This document shows positions 12,730 through 25,100 of a stretch of 64,000 bases of DNA, piece after piece. Source of the DNA: Bradyrhizobiaceae bacterium (GTDB lineage: Bacteria; Pseudomonadota; Alphaproteobacteria; Rhizobiales; Xanthobacteraceae); the NCBI GenBank assembly GCA_020544565.1, contig CP078014.1:1370574-1434573 (forward strand), given 5' to 3'. The notes under the pieces are model-generated. The model ran no database searches. It worked only from the letters and a program-made list of their open reading frames with translations, and was not told the DNA's origin. Both the position numbers and the translations under genes were made by a program. Numbering within the stretch: position 1 is the first letter of the stretch; the number at the start of each line of letters is the position of its first letter.

Positions 12730-12928
12730 TCGGGGCGCTCCTCGGCTGGGTGGGACTGGAATAGAGCCGGGCGGCGCGGACGACGACCCGGCCGGCGGCT
12801 ATTTTCTGTTCCTATATGAAGATCGGCGGATTCCGAAACGACGAAGACGCGGGAGGGTGCTTGGAACGGCTTGACTTGCCACTCCCCCCCCTTTAAGTCC
12901 CACCACCTGCGGATCGTGTTGCGGTCTT

Positions 12929-13005
<77 letters not shown>

Positions 13006-13295
13006 GATTTCCCCATAAAATCAAGCGCTTTTTTCACTCCTGCGGTCGCTTTCCGACTCCGCGCGGGCGCGCCGATCCGACTCCGCATTGCTGTCGTCAG
13101 CATCCGAATCCAGGGGCCGCGGGGCCCCGAAACACGCAGTTGCGAATCCCCCCGTGAAACGGCCGCTTTTCCTTTGTCGATTCAAAAAATAGGCTGTTTA
13201 CAGGCAAAACAGCGTAGGCAGGGTGCGCCCGAATCAATTAAGCCCTGATGCATCGTTAGTTCTGCACTGCCCATCGCCCCAGAGGAGGACCAGAC

Positions 13296-13595
13296 ATGGC
13301 CAAGAAAGCAGCGACCCCCGCGACCGTTACCCTGAAGCATCTCGCCGCCGCGCTCGCCGAGGAGCACGAGCTGTCGAAGAAGCAGACCGAAGCGATCCTG
13401 ACCGACATGGTCGCCCGCATCACCAAGCACCTGAAGAAGGGCGAGCGCATCCGCATCGTCGGCCTCGGCATCCTCCAGGTCCGCAAGCGCGCCGCCCGCA
13501 TGGGCCGCAACCCGGCCACCGGCGAAGCGATCCACATCAAGGCCAGCAAGAAGGTTGCCTTCCGCGCCGCCAAGGAATTGAAGGAAGCCATCTGA
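13296..13595 (+). CDS. HU-family DNA-binding protein
   Basis: Histone-like nucleoid protein of 99 residues. The DNA-binding beta arms are visible in the segment RKRAARMGRNPATGEAIHIK (about residues 62-81), where RNPATGE-I is the HU hallmark and its Pro intercalates in DNA in the family. The N-terminal helices (LAAALAEEHELSKKQTEAIL) are slightly longer than usual. A strong GGAGG site precedes the ATG and a perfect hairpin terminator follows. A HU gene near lon is the usual arrangement in proteobacteria; here tRNA-Val, pepT and two other genes intervene and the orientation is opposite to lon. Confidence 0.93.
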   Translation: MAKKAATPATVTLKHLAAALAEEHELSKKQTEAILTDMVARITKHLKKGERIRIVGLGILQVRKRAARMGRNPATGEAIHIKASKKVAFRAAKELKEAI

Positions 13596-13614
13596 ACGAC
13601 GGCATCCTGTCCCG

Positions 13615-13655
13615 AAAACGCCATCCCGCGTCCCGCGGGGTGGCGTTTTTCTTTT
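13615..13655 (+). terminator. Rho-independent terminator of the HU gene
   Basis: AAAACGCCATCCCGCG pairs with CGCGGGGTGGCGTTTT across a 3-nt loop, one G-T wobble, followed by a T-rich tail (TTTTTCTTTT). Lies 20 bp past the HU stop. Confidence 0.9.
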
Positions 13656-13699
13656 GAGCCTGCTTCATTGCAGGAGCCGCGCCGATTTTTCCGACCGTC

Positions 13700-13722
13700 A
13701 TGGCCGGGCTCGACCCGGCCAT
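13700..13722. repeat. palindromic intergenic repeat unit (ATGGCCGGG-N5-CCCGGCCAT)
   Basis: Perfect 9-bp inverted arms around CTCGA. Units of this form (GTCATGGCCGGGCT..CCCGGCCATCC) recur through Bradyrhizobiaceae genomes, in my knowledge of the family; only one clean copy is seen in this window. It sits in the spacer between the HU terminator and pepT and is read through by in-frame codons upstream of the true pepT start. Confidence 0.7.
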
Positions 13723-13805
13723 CCATCCGCGGAACATGGATTGGGCGACGCGCGATGGCTAAGCGGCTCCCACCCGCGTCAGGCAACCGGAAACGGAGCA
13801 GCGCC

Positions 13806-15050
13806 TTGAAAGCAAACGTCTCCCATACCGTCCTCGACCGTTTCCTGCGCTATGTGCGCATCGACACCCAGTCGGACGCCTCGTCCCCCACCTGCCCCTC
13901 CACCGAGAAGCAGAAGGACCTCGGCCGCCTGCTGGCGCAGGAACTGCGCGACATGGGCCTGACCGACGCGCATATGGACGAGCACGGCTACGTCTACGCC
14001 ACGATCCCGGCCAATACGGACAAGGCCGTGCCGGTGATCTGCTTCTGCGCCCACATGGACACCTCGCCGGACTGCACCGGCAAGGACGTGAAGCCGCAGA
14101 TCGTGCGCAACTATCAGGGCGGTGACATCGTGCTGCCCGCCGATCCCACGCAGGTGATCCGCGCCGCCGACAATCCGGCGCTGGCGGATCAGATCGGCCA
14201 CGATATCGTCACCACCGACGGCACCACGCTTCTCGGCGCCGACAACAAGGCCGGCGTCGCCGAGATCATGGACGCGGCGCAGGTGCTGCTGGCCAATCCG
14301 CAGATCCGGCATGGCACGATCAAAATCCTGTTCACGCCGGACGAGGAAATCGGCCGTGGCGCAGACAAGGTCGACCTGCAAAAGCTGGGCGCGGCGTTCG
14401 GCTACACCATCGACGGCGAGAGCGCCGGTCACCTCGAGGACGAGACCTTCTCGGCCGACGGCGTGACCATCATCATCCAAGGCGTCAGCATCCATCCCGG
14501 CTTCGCCAAGGGCCGGATGGAGCATGCTCTCAAGATCACCGCGCGCATCGTCGATCGCCTGCCGCAGGACCTCGCCCCGGAAACCACCGAGGGCCGCGAG
14601 GGCTTCCTGCATCCAGTCAGCCTCGACGGCGGGCTCGACAGCGCGACGCTGTCGCTGATCGTGCGCGACTTCACCGAGCAGGGCCTGAAGGACAAGGAGC
14701 TGCTACTCGAGGACATCGTGCGCGGCGTGCTGAAAGACTTTCCGCACTCGTCCTATACGTTCGAGGTCAGGCAGCAGTACCGCAACATGAAGGTCGTGCT
14801 CGACCGCCACCCCGAGGTGGTCGCCCACGCGCTGGAGGCGATCGCCCGCGCCGGCCTGACGCCGGTGCGCAGCAGCATCCGCGGCGGCACCGATGGATCG
14901 CGGCTGTCGTTCATGGGGCTGCCCTGCCCCAACATCTTCGCCGGCGAGCACGCCTTCCATTCGCGTCTCGAATGGGTCAGCTTGCAGGACATGGAAGCGG
15001 CGGTGCGCACCATCGTGCATCTCGCCGCGATCTGGGAGGAAAAGTCATGA
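13806..15050 (+). CDS. pepT: peptidase T (tripeptide aminopeptidase)
   Basis: Zinc metallopeptidase of family M20 that removes N-terminal residues from tripeptides in the cytoplasm. Visible ligands and catalytic residues: CAHMDTSPD (His/Asp), GADNKAG (bridging Asp), FTPDEEIGRGA (Glu pair), GTDGSRLSFMG and the final His in EHAFHSRLEW. I choose the TTG at 13806 because GGAG lies 8 bases upstream and it gives 414 residues, close to the known family length; ATGs at 13755 and 13668-13700 would translate a palindromic repeat. The stop overlaps the next gene's ATG. Confidence 0.9.
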   Translation: MKANVSHTVLDRFLRYVRIDTQSDASSPTCPSTEKQKDLGRLLAQELRDMGLTDAHMDEHGYVYATIPANTDKAVPVICFCAHMDTSPDCTGKDVKPQIVRNYQGGDIVLPADPTQVIRAADNPALADQIGHDIVTTDGTTLLGADNKAGVAEIMDAAQVLLANPQIRHGTIKILFTPDEEIGRGADKVDLQKLGAAFGYTIDGESAGHLEDETFSADGVTIIIQGVSIHPGFAKGRMEHALKITARIVDRLPQDLAPETTEGREGFLHPVSLDGGLDSATLSLIVRDFTEQGLKDKELLLEDIVRGVLKDFPHSSYTFEVRQQYRNMKVVLDRHPEVVAHALEAIARAGLTPVRSSIRGGTDGSRLSFMGLPCPNIFAGEHAFHSRLEWVSLQDMEAAVRTIVHLAAIWEEKS

Positions 15051-15628
15051 GCCGGATCGTGAGCCGTCTTTGCGCGATGATTGTGCTGGCGCTTGTCGCT
15101 TCCTCCCTCGCGCAGGCGCAGGAGCCGCGTTTCGCCATCACGGTGACCGCCGACGCGACCAAGACCAACGGCAGTCCGTGGGACGGCGTGCCGGGGCTCG
15201 GCAATTCGAAGGTCAACCTCAACGCCGCGCCCGACATCGCCGTGTGCCTCGTGCGCGCCAACGCCAAGCCGGACTGCCTGTGGAAGCCGCAGGGGCGCCG
15301 CCTGCTCTCGTTGTGCCAGAACGCCTGGACCTGCAAGTTCGACAACGTCGCGCTCGGGCCGCTGCCGATAGGGCTGGTGTTCGTCGATATCGATGCCCGC
15401 AACCACGACATCATCGACGTCGCCATTCTCACCGGCGGCAACGACGCCAGGGCGAATGACGAGATTGCGGAATCACTGCGCGCCGCGATGAGCATACTGA
15501 CGCCGCATCGCTCGGAAGACACCAAGGAGCATCTGGTGCGCGACGCCAAGGTGCTCGCGCTGTCCGACTGCGCCAGCGGAAAGCCGTGCCGCCTGACGCA
15601 ATCGCAGTTCGTGCTGACGAAGAAATAG
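15047..15628 (+). CDS. secreted protein of unknown function
   Basis: 193 residues. The first 23 form a signal peptide (RLCAMIVLALVASSLAQA, likely cut after AQA). The mature part has six Cys in pairs that could form disulphides (CLVRANAKPDC, CQNAWTC, CASGKPC), fitting a periplasmic protein. I do not recognise a domain. Its ATG overlaps the pepT stop (ATGA), so it is co-expressed with peptidase T, but the two proteins act in different compartments. Confidence 0.8.
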   Translation: MSRIVSRLCAMIVLALVASSLAQAQEPRFAITVTADATKTNGSPWDGVPGLGNSKVNLNAAPDIAVCLVRANAKPDCLWKPQGRRLLSLCQNAWTCKFDNVALGPLPIGLVFVDIDARNHDIIDVAILTGGNDARANDEIAESLRAAMSILTPHRSEDTKEHLVRDAKVLALSDCASGKPCRLTQSQFVLTKK

Positions 15629-15658
15629 CTGAGCCGCCGACGTCGGGCGGCGCAATGG

Positions 15659-15735
15659 TGGTGGGCGGTGAGAGATTCGAACTCCCGACCCTCTCGGTGT
15701 AAACGAGATGCTCTAACCAGCTGAGCTAACCGCCC
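15659..15735 (-). tRNA. tRNA-Val (anticodon TAC)
   Basis: Complete 77-nt cloverleaf on the minus strand with encoded CCA. GGGCGGT pairs with ACCGCCC, the anticodon arm is TCTCG-TTTACAC-CGAGA giving TAC, and the T loop is TTCGAAT. Confidence 0.97.
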
Positions 15736-15771
15736 GTATCGCCCGTTCTTTAGCCTGCACCGACGGTTCGA

Positions 15772-16176
15772 TCAATCCGCGATCTCACCGAACCATGATG
15801 TCAGATCGTGAGCCCATGGCGCGGCCGACGTCGTCCATATCTGCCGCTGCGGCGGAAGCTGGTCGCGCTGGCGGATACTGCCCCAGCGGATGCCCCATTG
15901 GCCCGAAGGATGATCGGCATGGGAATAAAACAGCGGTGAGCCGCATTCGCCGCAGAAGTGCTGGACGCTGCGGTTGCCATTATCCGCGGTCTTGATGAAG
16001 GTTTTCGGCGCGCCGCGCGTGAGGGTCAGCCCCCCGGCCGGAAGCAGCACCGTGACGCGATAGGCCGAGCCGGTGAACTGCTGACAATTCCTGCAATGAC
16101 AGATCGAAACGTCGGCCGGGTCGATGTCCGCCTCGTACTGAATCGAGCCGCAATAACAGCCGCCATCGATCTTCAT
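15772..16176 (-). CDS. GFA-domain protein (glutathione-dependent formaldehyde-activating-like)
   Basis: 134-residue zinc protein of the GFA/CENP-V family. The zinc ligands are visible as GGCYCGSIQYEA near the N-terminus, CHCRNCQQFTG around residue 27-37, and FCGECGSPLFY near residue 74-84. The family includes formaldehyde-glutathione adduct enzymes but most members are uncharacterised, so the name is structural. The start at 16176 has an ideal GGGAGGGG ribosome site; the lon terminator lies just upstream. Confidence 0.88.
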   Translation of the reverse strand: MKIDGGCYCGSIQYEADIDPADVSICHCRNCQQFTGSAYRVTVLLPAGGLTLTRGAPKTFIKTADNGNRSVQHFCGECGSPLFYSHADHPSGQWGIRWGSIRQRDQLPPQRQIWTTSAAPWAHDLTSWFGEIAD

Positions 16177-16191
16177 CGCCCCTCCCGACAT

Positions 16192-16219
16192 AAAAAAACG
16201 GCGCCCGAAGGCGCCGTTT
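16192..16219 (-). terminator. Rho-independent terminator downstream of lon
   Basis: Read on the minus strand, AAACGGCGCC and GGCGCCGTTT pair around a TTCG tetraloop, followed by a run of seven T. It lies 22 bp past the lon stop and directly upstream of the GFA gene. Confidence 0.93.
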
Positions 16220-16241
16220 CGATTGACATGTGCACGGATAA

Positions 16242-18668
<2,427 letters not shown>

Positions 18669-18726
18669 GCCCATATTCCTTATGTTGCGCCCCCTTGCAC
18701 GCGGTCCGTCATCCTGACGCAACCAC

Positions 18727-18742
18727 CACAAGGTGCCTTGTG
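18727..18742. promoter_or_regulatory. perfect inverted repeat in the lon leader
   Basis: CACAAGG-TG-CCTTGTG, 7-bp arms with a 2-bp centre, 59 bp upstream of the lon ATG. The geometry suits a dimeric repressor or a leader hairpin. No regulator can be assigned. Confidence 0.4.
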
Positions 18743-18937
18743 TGCCGGACCGGCAAGAACTCTCTTGAGCCAGCGGCCGCGATGCGGCCCCTCACCTGCC
18801 CGGGTCGAATGCCACGAATCTCAGTGGGTCCTCGTTTCGCAGCACACCATTAGGTGGCTATGGCGCGGGGGGGTGTCAAGAGAGCGAAAAGCCCCACGAA
18901 CAGCGGCTTACTCCGCGATCGCGCGTAACGCGAACAA

Positions 18938-18961
18938 GGCTGCCGACAGGGATCGGCAGCC
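18938..18961 (-). terminator. probable clpX terminator hairpin
   Basis: GGCTGCCGA pairs perfectly with TCGGCAGCC over a 6-nt loop, 40 bp past the clpX stop. On the minus strand it is followed by only TTGTT, so termination strength is doubtful. Confidence 0.5.
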
Positions 18962-19000
18962 TCGCCCAACCGGATATCGCGGCTGATCCCGGTTCCGGAT

Positions 19001-20275
19001 TCAAGCGCTGGCGCTGGTCTCGGCCGGCCGGTCGGAGCGGTCGGCGTAGATGTAGAGCGGACGCGCCGTCGCCTCCACCACCTCGCGCGAGATCACCACT
19101 TCCTCGACGCCTTCGAGGCCGGGAAGATCGAACATGGTCTCGAGCAGGATGCTTTCGAGGATCGAGCGCAGCCCGCGCGCGCCGGTCTTGCGCTCGATGG
19201 CCTTGCGGGCCACCGCGCCAAGCGCCTCGTCGGCGAAGGTCAGCTCGATGTTCTCCATCTCGAACAGCCGCTGGTACTGTTTCACCAGCGCATTCTTCGG
19301 CTCGACCAGGATCTTCTTCAGCGAGGTCTCGTCGAGGTCCTCCAGCGTGGCGACCACTGGCAGGCGGCCGACGAATTCGGGGATCAGACCGTATTTGAGC
19401 AGGTCTTCCGGCTCGACCTCGCGGAAAATCTCGCCGGTGCGGCGATCTTCCGGCGCAAGCACCTGCGCGGCGAAGCCGATCGAGGTGGTGCGCCCGCGCC
19501 CGGAGATGATCTTCTCCAAGCCGGAGAACGCGCCACCGCAGATGAACAGGATGTTGGTGGTGTCCACCTGCAGGAACTCCTGCTGCGGATGCTTTCTTCC
19601 GCCCTGCGGAGGAACGCTCGCAACCGTGCCTTCCATGATCTTGAGCAGCGCCTGCTGCACGCCCTCGCCCGAGACATCGCGGGTGATCGAGGGATTGTCG
19701 GACTTGCGCGAGATCTTGTCGATCTCGTCGATATAGACGATGCCGCGCTGGGCGCGCTCGACGTTGTAGTCGGCCGCCTGCAGCAGCTTGAGGATGATGT
19801 TCTCGACGTCCTCGCCGACATAGCCGGCTTCCGTCAGCGTGGTCGCGTCCGCCATGGTGAACGGCACATCGAGAATGCGCGCCAGCGTCTGCGCCAGCAG
19901 CGTCTTGCCCGAGCCGGTGGGACCGATCAGCAGAATGTTCGACTTCGCCAGTTCGACGTCGTTATGCTTGGTCTGATGGTTGAGGCGCTTGTAGTGGTTG
20001 TGGACCGCCACCGACAGCACCTTCTTGGCATGGTTCTGGCCGATGACGTAATCATCGAGAACCTTGCAGATTTCCTTCGGCGTCGGGATGCCGTCGCGCG
20101 ACTTCACCAGCGACGACTTGTTCTCCTCGCGGATGATGTCCATGCACAGTTCGACGCATTCATCGCAGATGAACACGGTCGGACCCGCAATCAGCTTGCG
20201 GACCTCGTGCTGGCTTTTTCCGCAGAACGAGCAATAGAGAGTGTTCTTCGAATCGCTGCTGCCGACCTTGCTCAT
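19001..20275 (-). CDS. clpX: ATP-dependent Clp protease ATP-binding subunit ClpX
   Basis: AAA+ unfoldase that feeds substrates to ClpP. 424 residues: N-terminal zinc-binding domain with CSFCGK and CDEC pairs, Walker [13 protein letters not shown], Walker [19 protein letters not shown] pore loop, and the ClpP-docking IGF loop (in TTSIGFAAQ near residue 270). All functional elements are intact. In most alphaproteobacteria clpX directly follows clpP; here four other genes and about 5.2 kb separate them. Confidence 0.98.
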   Translation of the reverse strand: MSKVGSSDSKNTLYCSFCGKSQHEVRKLIAGPTVFICDECVELCMDIIREENKSSLVKSRDGIPTPKEICKVLDDYVIGQNHAKKVLSVAVHNHYKRLNHQTKHNDVELAKSNILLIGPTGSGKTLLAQTLARILDVPFTMADATTLTEAGYVGEDVENIILKLLQAADYNVERAQRGIVYIDEIDKISRKSDNPSITRDVSGEGVQQALLKIMEGTVASVPPQGGRKHPQQEFLQVDTTNILFICGGAFSGLEKIISGRGRTTSIGFAAQVLAPEDRRTGEIFREVEPEDLLKYGLIPEFVGRLPVVATLEDLDETSLKKILVEPKNALVKQYQRLFEMENIELTFADEALGAVARKAIERKTGARGLRSILESILLETMFDLPGLEGVEEVVISREVVEATARPLYIYADRSDRPAETSASA

Positions 20276-20624
20276 TCCTGTCTCCGTCCGCCGTCCGGTC
20301 TCATGTTGGAATCATACTCCATCCCGGCACATCAATGCACCGCATGTAGATAGGAGCAAAATCCATACCAAAAAGACCCGGGTCTCCACTTCTCTGCGCG
20401 AATCACGGGCTGTCGAATCCCGCCAATCATAGCTCACATGTCTTAGCCAAGCATGCTGCCATTGGACTATCAAGAATTCGCTAACCTCCGAACCGGCCAA
20501 CTCTGTGATCCTGACGTGTTTTTTCCGGTTTTTGCGAGCCGAAACCGCGAAATTCATTGCAGCGTTGCGCCAATGACACGTGAACGAGGCTGGTGGAACC
20601 CGCCCGGCGGCCCGGACCGGCGGG
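20276..20624. other. intergenic region upstream of clpX
   Basis: 349 bp, noticeably more AT-rich than its surroundings (for example around 20340-20480). It should hold the clpX promoter on the minus strand and the end of the zinc-ribbon gene. I saw no RNA gene, repeat or clear terminator. Confidence 0.5.
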
Positions 20625-21407
20625 TCAGGAGCCGATTATACCTTTCAGCCCGGCATAGATCGAACCGGCGGCCGTCGACACCAGCCCGAACACCGGGCCG
20701 ATCGTGCGCGACAGATCCTGGATGATCCGAGCCCGGCGGCGCAGCTGGTCTTCGCCGACATAGGGGCCCAGCATCCGTGCAACGGTATAGGCGGCCGGGT
20801 TCGGTCCCCCGCCGCCCTGCCCCATGGTGCCCAGCAGCACCTGGAAGATCAGCAGGCCGAGAATGTTGCCGGTGACGAACGCCAGCGCGATGCTCACCGC
20901 ATATTCGATCACTTCCCGCCACTCCATTCCCGACTGCGGCAGGATCGGCACCTGATCGTTGATGCCGGTCACGGTCAGCATGCACAGCACGCTGAGTGCG
21001 GCGGTGACGATGCCGACCACCGCGGCCCCGCGCACGCCGATTTTCTGAATCGCGAAGATCGCGACGCCGAACGGCAGCGGAATGATCACCGAGGCGAGGC
21101 GCAGAAACAGCGGCGACACGTTTAACACGATGGTGACGATGATATGGGCGGCAACCAGCAGGATCGTCGGGATCAGCACATAGGCGACGCTGTGCACGGC
21201 GAGGTGCCGCCACGGGTGCTTGCGGCGATAGATGCGGGCGTTGACGCGATCGAGTTCGCGCCCGAGCTTGTCGAGGTCGGCGACGAGCTTCTGGACTTCG
21301 AGCACCACCGGCCGCACGATGCGCAAATCGCGCCCGCAATGCTTGCAGACCAGCGCCTCGTCCTTGGTGTCTTCAGTGCAGAACGGACATTCCATCAGGT
21401 CGCCCAC
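20625..21407 (-). CDS. zinc-ribbon membrane protein, last gene of the CHAT operon
   Basis: 260 residues, function unknown. The N-terminus is a zinc ribbon (MECPFCTEDTKDEALVCKHCGRDL, two CxxC pairs), then a short charged coiled coil (QKLVADLDKLGRELDRVN), then about four membrane helices between residues 65 and 190, and a C-terminal amphipathic part with a glycine-rich GQGGGGPN stretch. The ribbon should face the cytoplasm. It lies 18 bp downstream of a second zinc-ribbon protein with the same ribbon/coiled-coil plan, so the pair probably interact or arose by duplication. Confidence 0.78.
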   Translation of the reverse strand: MGDLMECPFCTEDTKDEALVCKHCGRDLRIVRPVVLEVQKLVADLDKLGRELDRVNARIYRRKHPWRHLAVHSVAYVLIPTILLVAAHIIVTIVLNVSPLFLRLASVIIPLPFGVAIFAIQKIGVRGAAVVGIVTAALSVLCMLTVTGINDQVPILPQSGMEWREVIEYAVSIALAFVTGNILGLLIFQVLLGTMGQGGGGPNPAAYTVARMLGPYVGEDQLRRRARIIQDLSRTIGPVFGLVSTAAGSIYAGLKGIIGS

Positions 21408-21425
21408 GCGGCTTGCATGCGCATC

Positions 21426-21647
21426 TCATTTTTGCCGGGGACGAAAGCGCAGGCGCCCGCGCAGCAGGTCCAGCTCCGCCTTGGCGTTCACCAGTTCCTC
21501 CCGCGCCCTGGCGCGCTTGCGGATCAGGTCGTCGCGCTCGGCGATCAGCGACGCCGGGATGGCGATGTCGCGCGAGCACGAGCGGCAGACGAGCGCCTGC
21601 GGGGCGTTCGGCTGCGCACAGTAAGGACACCCAGGCTCGGCTGACAT
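21426..21647 (-). CDS. small zinc-ribbon coiled-coil protein
   Basis: 73 residues, soluble. A zinc ribbon (CPYCAQPNAPQALVCRSCSR) occupies residues 7-26 and a charged coiled coil (ERDDLIRKRARAREELVNAK) the rest. Its ribbon closely resembles that of the neighbouring membrane protein (CPFC...ALVCKHCGRD), so it looks like the soluble half of the same design. It starts 9 bp after the Ig-like gene. No function known to me. Confidence 0.72.
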   Translation of the reverse strand: MSAEPGCPYCAQPNAPQALVCRSCSRDIAIPASLIAERDDLIRKRARAREELVNAKAELDLLRGRLRFRPRQK

Positions 21648-21656
21648 GCCCCCGGC

Positions 21657-22106
21657 TCAGGGCGCGATCTTGAGGGTGAAGCTCGTGGTCGCGGTGCGGC
21701 CGTCGGAATCCTTGACGTCGACGCGGATGAGGTGATCGCCGGCGGGCAATTCCGCATCGGGAATGTCGATGCCGTCCGGCTTGACGAACGCTTTCAGGCG
21801 CGGCGTCAGATCAACCGCCGGGTTCTTGAGATAGGTCACCTTCAGGGAGTCGGTGTCGATCTTGGCGCCGCCGAAGGATTCGAACTTCAGATGCAGGTGC
21901 ATCGGCGACTGCGCCTCGGCCTTGCCGACCAGCGCGACCTTCGGCCCGCGGGTGATGCCGCGGCTGGACACCGCCACCGCGCCCTTGGGCGGCGGAAGCT
22001 TGGCCTCGTCGGCGGAAATGAGCAGCGTGCCCGCACCCGCTTCCGCAGTAGTCAGAAATGCCGCAACGGCCGCCGTGCAGCCGAGATACATCCACAAACG
22101 CCGCAT
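21657..22106 (-). CDS. secreted Ig-like domain protein
   Basis: 149 residues. Residues 1-25 form a signal peptide (GCTAAVAAFLTTAEAGA). The mature protein is a single beta-rich domain; the closing part (LPAGDHLIRVDVKDSDGRTATTSFTL) has the pattern of a bacterial Ig-like/CARDB-like domain that ends secreted and adhesion proteins. It is the second gene of the operon, 80 bp after the CHAT protein, and shares its extracytoplasmic location, so it may be a partner or substrate. Confidence 0.75.
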   Translation of the reverse strand: MRRLWMYLGCTAAVAAFLTTAEAGAGTLLISADEAKLPPPKGAVAVSSRGITRGPKVALVGKAEAQSPMHLHLKFESFGGAKIDTDSLKVTYLKNPAVDLTPRLKAFVKPDGIDIPDAELPAGDHLIRVDVKDSDGRTATTSFTLKIAP

Positions 22107-22186
22107 CGGAAAATCTCCTTAACGCAATGCCGCGACTCTACAGCACGGCGCGGCTTTGCGGAAGGCGGTCGCCGTGAGTGGCGGCG

Positions 22187-25100
22187 TCAGCGCCCGCCGC
22201 CATCCCCGATGATGGTGTAAGGCGCCCAGAACAGCGGGTGGGCGTAGGCGAATTCGGTCTTGCCGCCGGCGACATAGCCCGGCCCGTCGGCGAGCGCCAT
22301 CATCGCCTGCCGCAGCGCCTCGCCGCGCGTCAGCCTGGGATCGTCCGCCTGCCGCTTGAACAGGTCGGTCACCAGTTCGCGCGCCGACTGCGAATGCACC
22401 GACCAGTTGGTGACCAGCAGTGCCCGCGTGCCCGCATAGAAGAAGGCGCGGCCGAGACCTGAGGCCGCCTCCGCGCCCGCGCCCGCTCCGGCCCCGGTGT
22501 TACAGGCCGACAGCACCACCCAGTCGGCATCGAGCTTGAGCGACAGGATTTCCTCCATGGTCAGGAGGCCGTCGCCGCCCTGCCCGGTGACGTCCGGCGA
22601 CGACAGCGCCAGCGCCGGTTGGGTGAGACCATCGAGCTCGCCCGGGACCAGACCGTGGGTGGCGAAGGCCAGCACCTTGAACCCGGACAGGTCCATGGTC
22701 TTGACCACCTTCTCGTTGGCGTCCTTGCCGAGATTGAGGACCTTCGACGGATCCGCCTGCAACGCCAGCGCGATGGATTTCAACTCGTCCGCCGTATCCG
22801 GCAGTCGCGGCAGCATCGCCAGTTCAGCGCTGTCGACGCCGTCGAGCTTGGGACTGTTGCGGCGCTTGAGCGGCATGCCGCGCGTCACGTTCGCGCCGGA
22901 GGTGTCGGCGACCTTGACCGGCTCGCCGTCGCTCGCGGCCTCGGCCGCTTCCGCCTTGCTGAAGATCGGATCGCCGAAGGCGATGAGTTCGCCGCGGTTG
23001 GGTTTGCCCGGCGGCAACTGCCGCAAGGTGCGCAGCGCCGCCGCCGAGGGTACCGTGGTCACCGCATGGGTGCGGGCCAGCCATGGCACGGCGCGATAGC
23101 TCGCAAACAGCGGGTCGTCGTCGGTCTTCACCTCTGCGGGTGCTATCGGCAGCAGCGACAGTGGCAGCAGGCCGAGCGCGCCGTTGGTGACGACGATCAG
23201 GCTTTTGGCGGACTTCCAGCCGCTTTCCACTGGCTTGAGCAGCAGCGAATAGAGGTCATAGCCGAGTTGCACGTCGAACGGCGGAATGTCGGAGATCATC
23301 GCCGCCTGCGGCTCCAGCGCCTCGCGCAGCTTGCGCACCCTGGTCTCGATATCGCCGCTGGTGGCCTTCACCTCCGCGAACGCCACCGGCCCGTTTTTGG
23401 GCACGGCCCAGACGAAGCTGCCGTCGCGGCCGAAATAGAACGACAGCATCGCCTCGCCGTCGGCGAGCACGGCCTTGATGTCCTGCACCGAAGGCGGCTT
23501 TGGCGACACCAGGTCGGCATAGGCCGGGAATTTCTGGTTGATCTCCTGCCGCGCCTTGTTGCGCGCCGCGCGCAGCTCGTTGATCGAGGCGTTGATCGCC
23601 AGCACGCCCTTCTCGTCGCGCTGGCCGGACGGCAGCGACAGCACGTTGTTCAACGTGCCGAGCTGGGCGTTCACCTGCTTGGTGAGGTCCTGCTCCTTGC
23701 GCACAAGCGCCGCCAGCGCGGGGTCCTTCACCGTGCTGCGGGCGCTCGACGCCGCCAGCGCCTGCTGCACCGAATGACCGCGGATGGCGTCTGCGAGACC
23801 GAACGTCTCCATGCCGATATCGCCGGCAGCGCCCTTGTCCTTATCCCTCGCCAGCATGCCGAAATAGGCTTCCACCGTGGACTGCAGGCGCTGGCTGCGC
23901 GCGGCGACCACCGTGGTGTCGTCATCGTCGGCATTCTCGCGGGACGACGCCATCATCACCGGGATCGCCGCCCTAAATTCGCGGATCGCCTCGTCGTCCT
24001 GCCCGGCCCGCGCCAGGCCGACGGCCAGCAGGCCGCGGGCGGAAGCGGTGTCGAAATGCTGCTCGCCCGAACGCGTCGCGGCGCGCCTCACCAGTTCCCG
24101 GGCCGCCGCGATGCCGGCATCAAGCTGGTTCGCGGCATAGAGCGAGGTGATGCGCGAGCCGTTGATCTCGAACGCCTGCCGCCGCTGCGGCTCCCAGCCG
24201 GCGATGGCCTTGTCGATCTCGGCGTAGACGGCGATCGCATCCTTGTACTTGCGCTGGAAGTTGAGGATGTTGCCGAGCTGCGCCAGCAACTGCACCGACG
24301 GATAGGCCGTCGGCGCGACGCCGATGGTGCGGTTGATGTCGATGGCGACGCGCACGAGCTTCTCGGCGTCGGCGTAGCGGCCCTGCTCGACCATGATGTC
24401 GGCAAGGCCCATCACGAAGCGCGGGGTCGCGACATTGTATTTGCCATTGTCCTTGAGGCGCGCCAGCAGCGCGCGGCGCGCATCGACCTCGGCTTCCGCC
24501 AGACGCCCCTGCCGCGCCTTCATGCGCGCCTGACCGAGAACGGAATAATCGGCGGCCAGCAGCAGCGAGCTTTCCGAAGGCGGGTTCTCGGCCTCGTTGA
24601 GCATCGACTGGATGCTGGCGCGCTTGCGCTGTTCGGAAAGCCTGTAGGCTTTCTCCGCCGCGGGGAATTGGCCACGCGCCTCGAAAATCATGGCGTTGCC
24701 GTTCTCGATGGTGCTTTCCCAGCTCTGCCCATAGATCGCATAGGACTGACGCCAGCCCGGCAGGCCGCTGGTGCGCGCCTCGCGGATGAACGCCTCATTG
24801 CGGCGGACATAGGCTTCCGCCTGCCGGATATCGCCCATCTGCAGCATGATCTGCGCGATCTGGAGATTGGCGCCGAGTGCGTAGCCTTTCGCCCCCCTGA
24901 CGCCGGCGGAGGCCAATTGCCGCTGCGACAGCTCCAGCGCCTTCTTCGGATCGCCGGCGGCGGAATACTGGTGCACGAGGAACTGCACCAGCCGCCCCAT
25001 CATATTGGGGCTGACGCCGCCCCTGCCGACCTCGACGGCCTTGTTGCCGTCGGCGATCGCGTCAGCGAGCCGGCCAAGCTCGGCGCGCGCGTTGCCGCGA

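Larger units (their letters stand above)
18669..19000. other. lon-clpX intergenic region
   Basis: 332 bp without a gene. It contains the lon leader with a 16-bp inverted repeat (18727-18742) and a hairpin at 18938-18961 that could end clpX transcription. I found no convincing heat-shock (CTTG-N17/18-CYTAT) promoter by eye. Confidence 0.6.
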
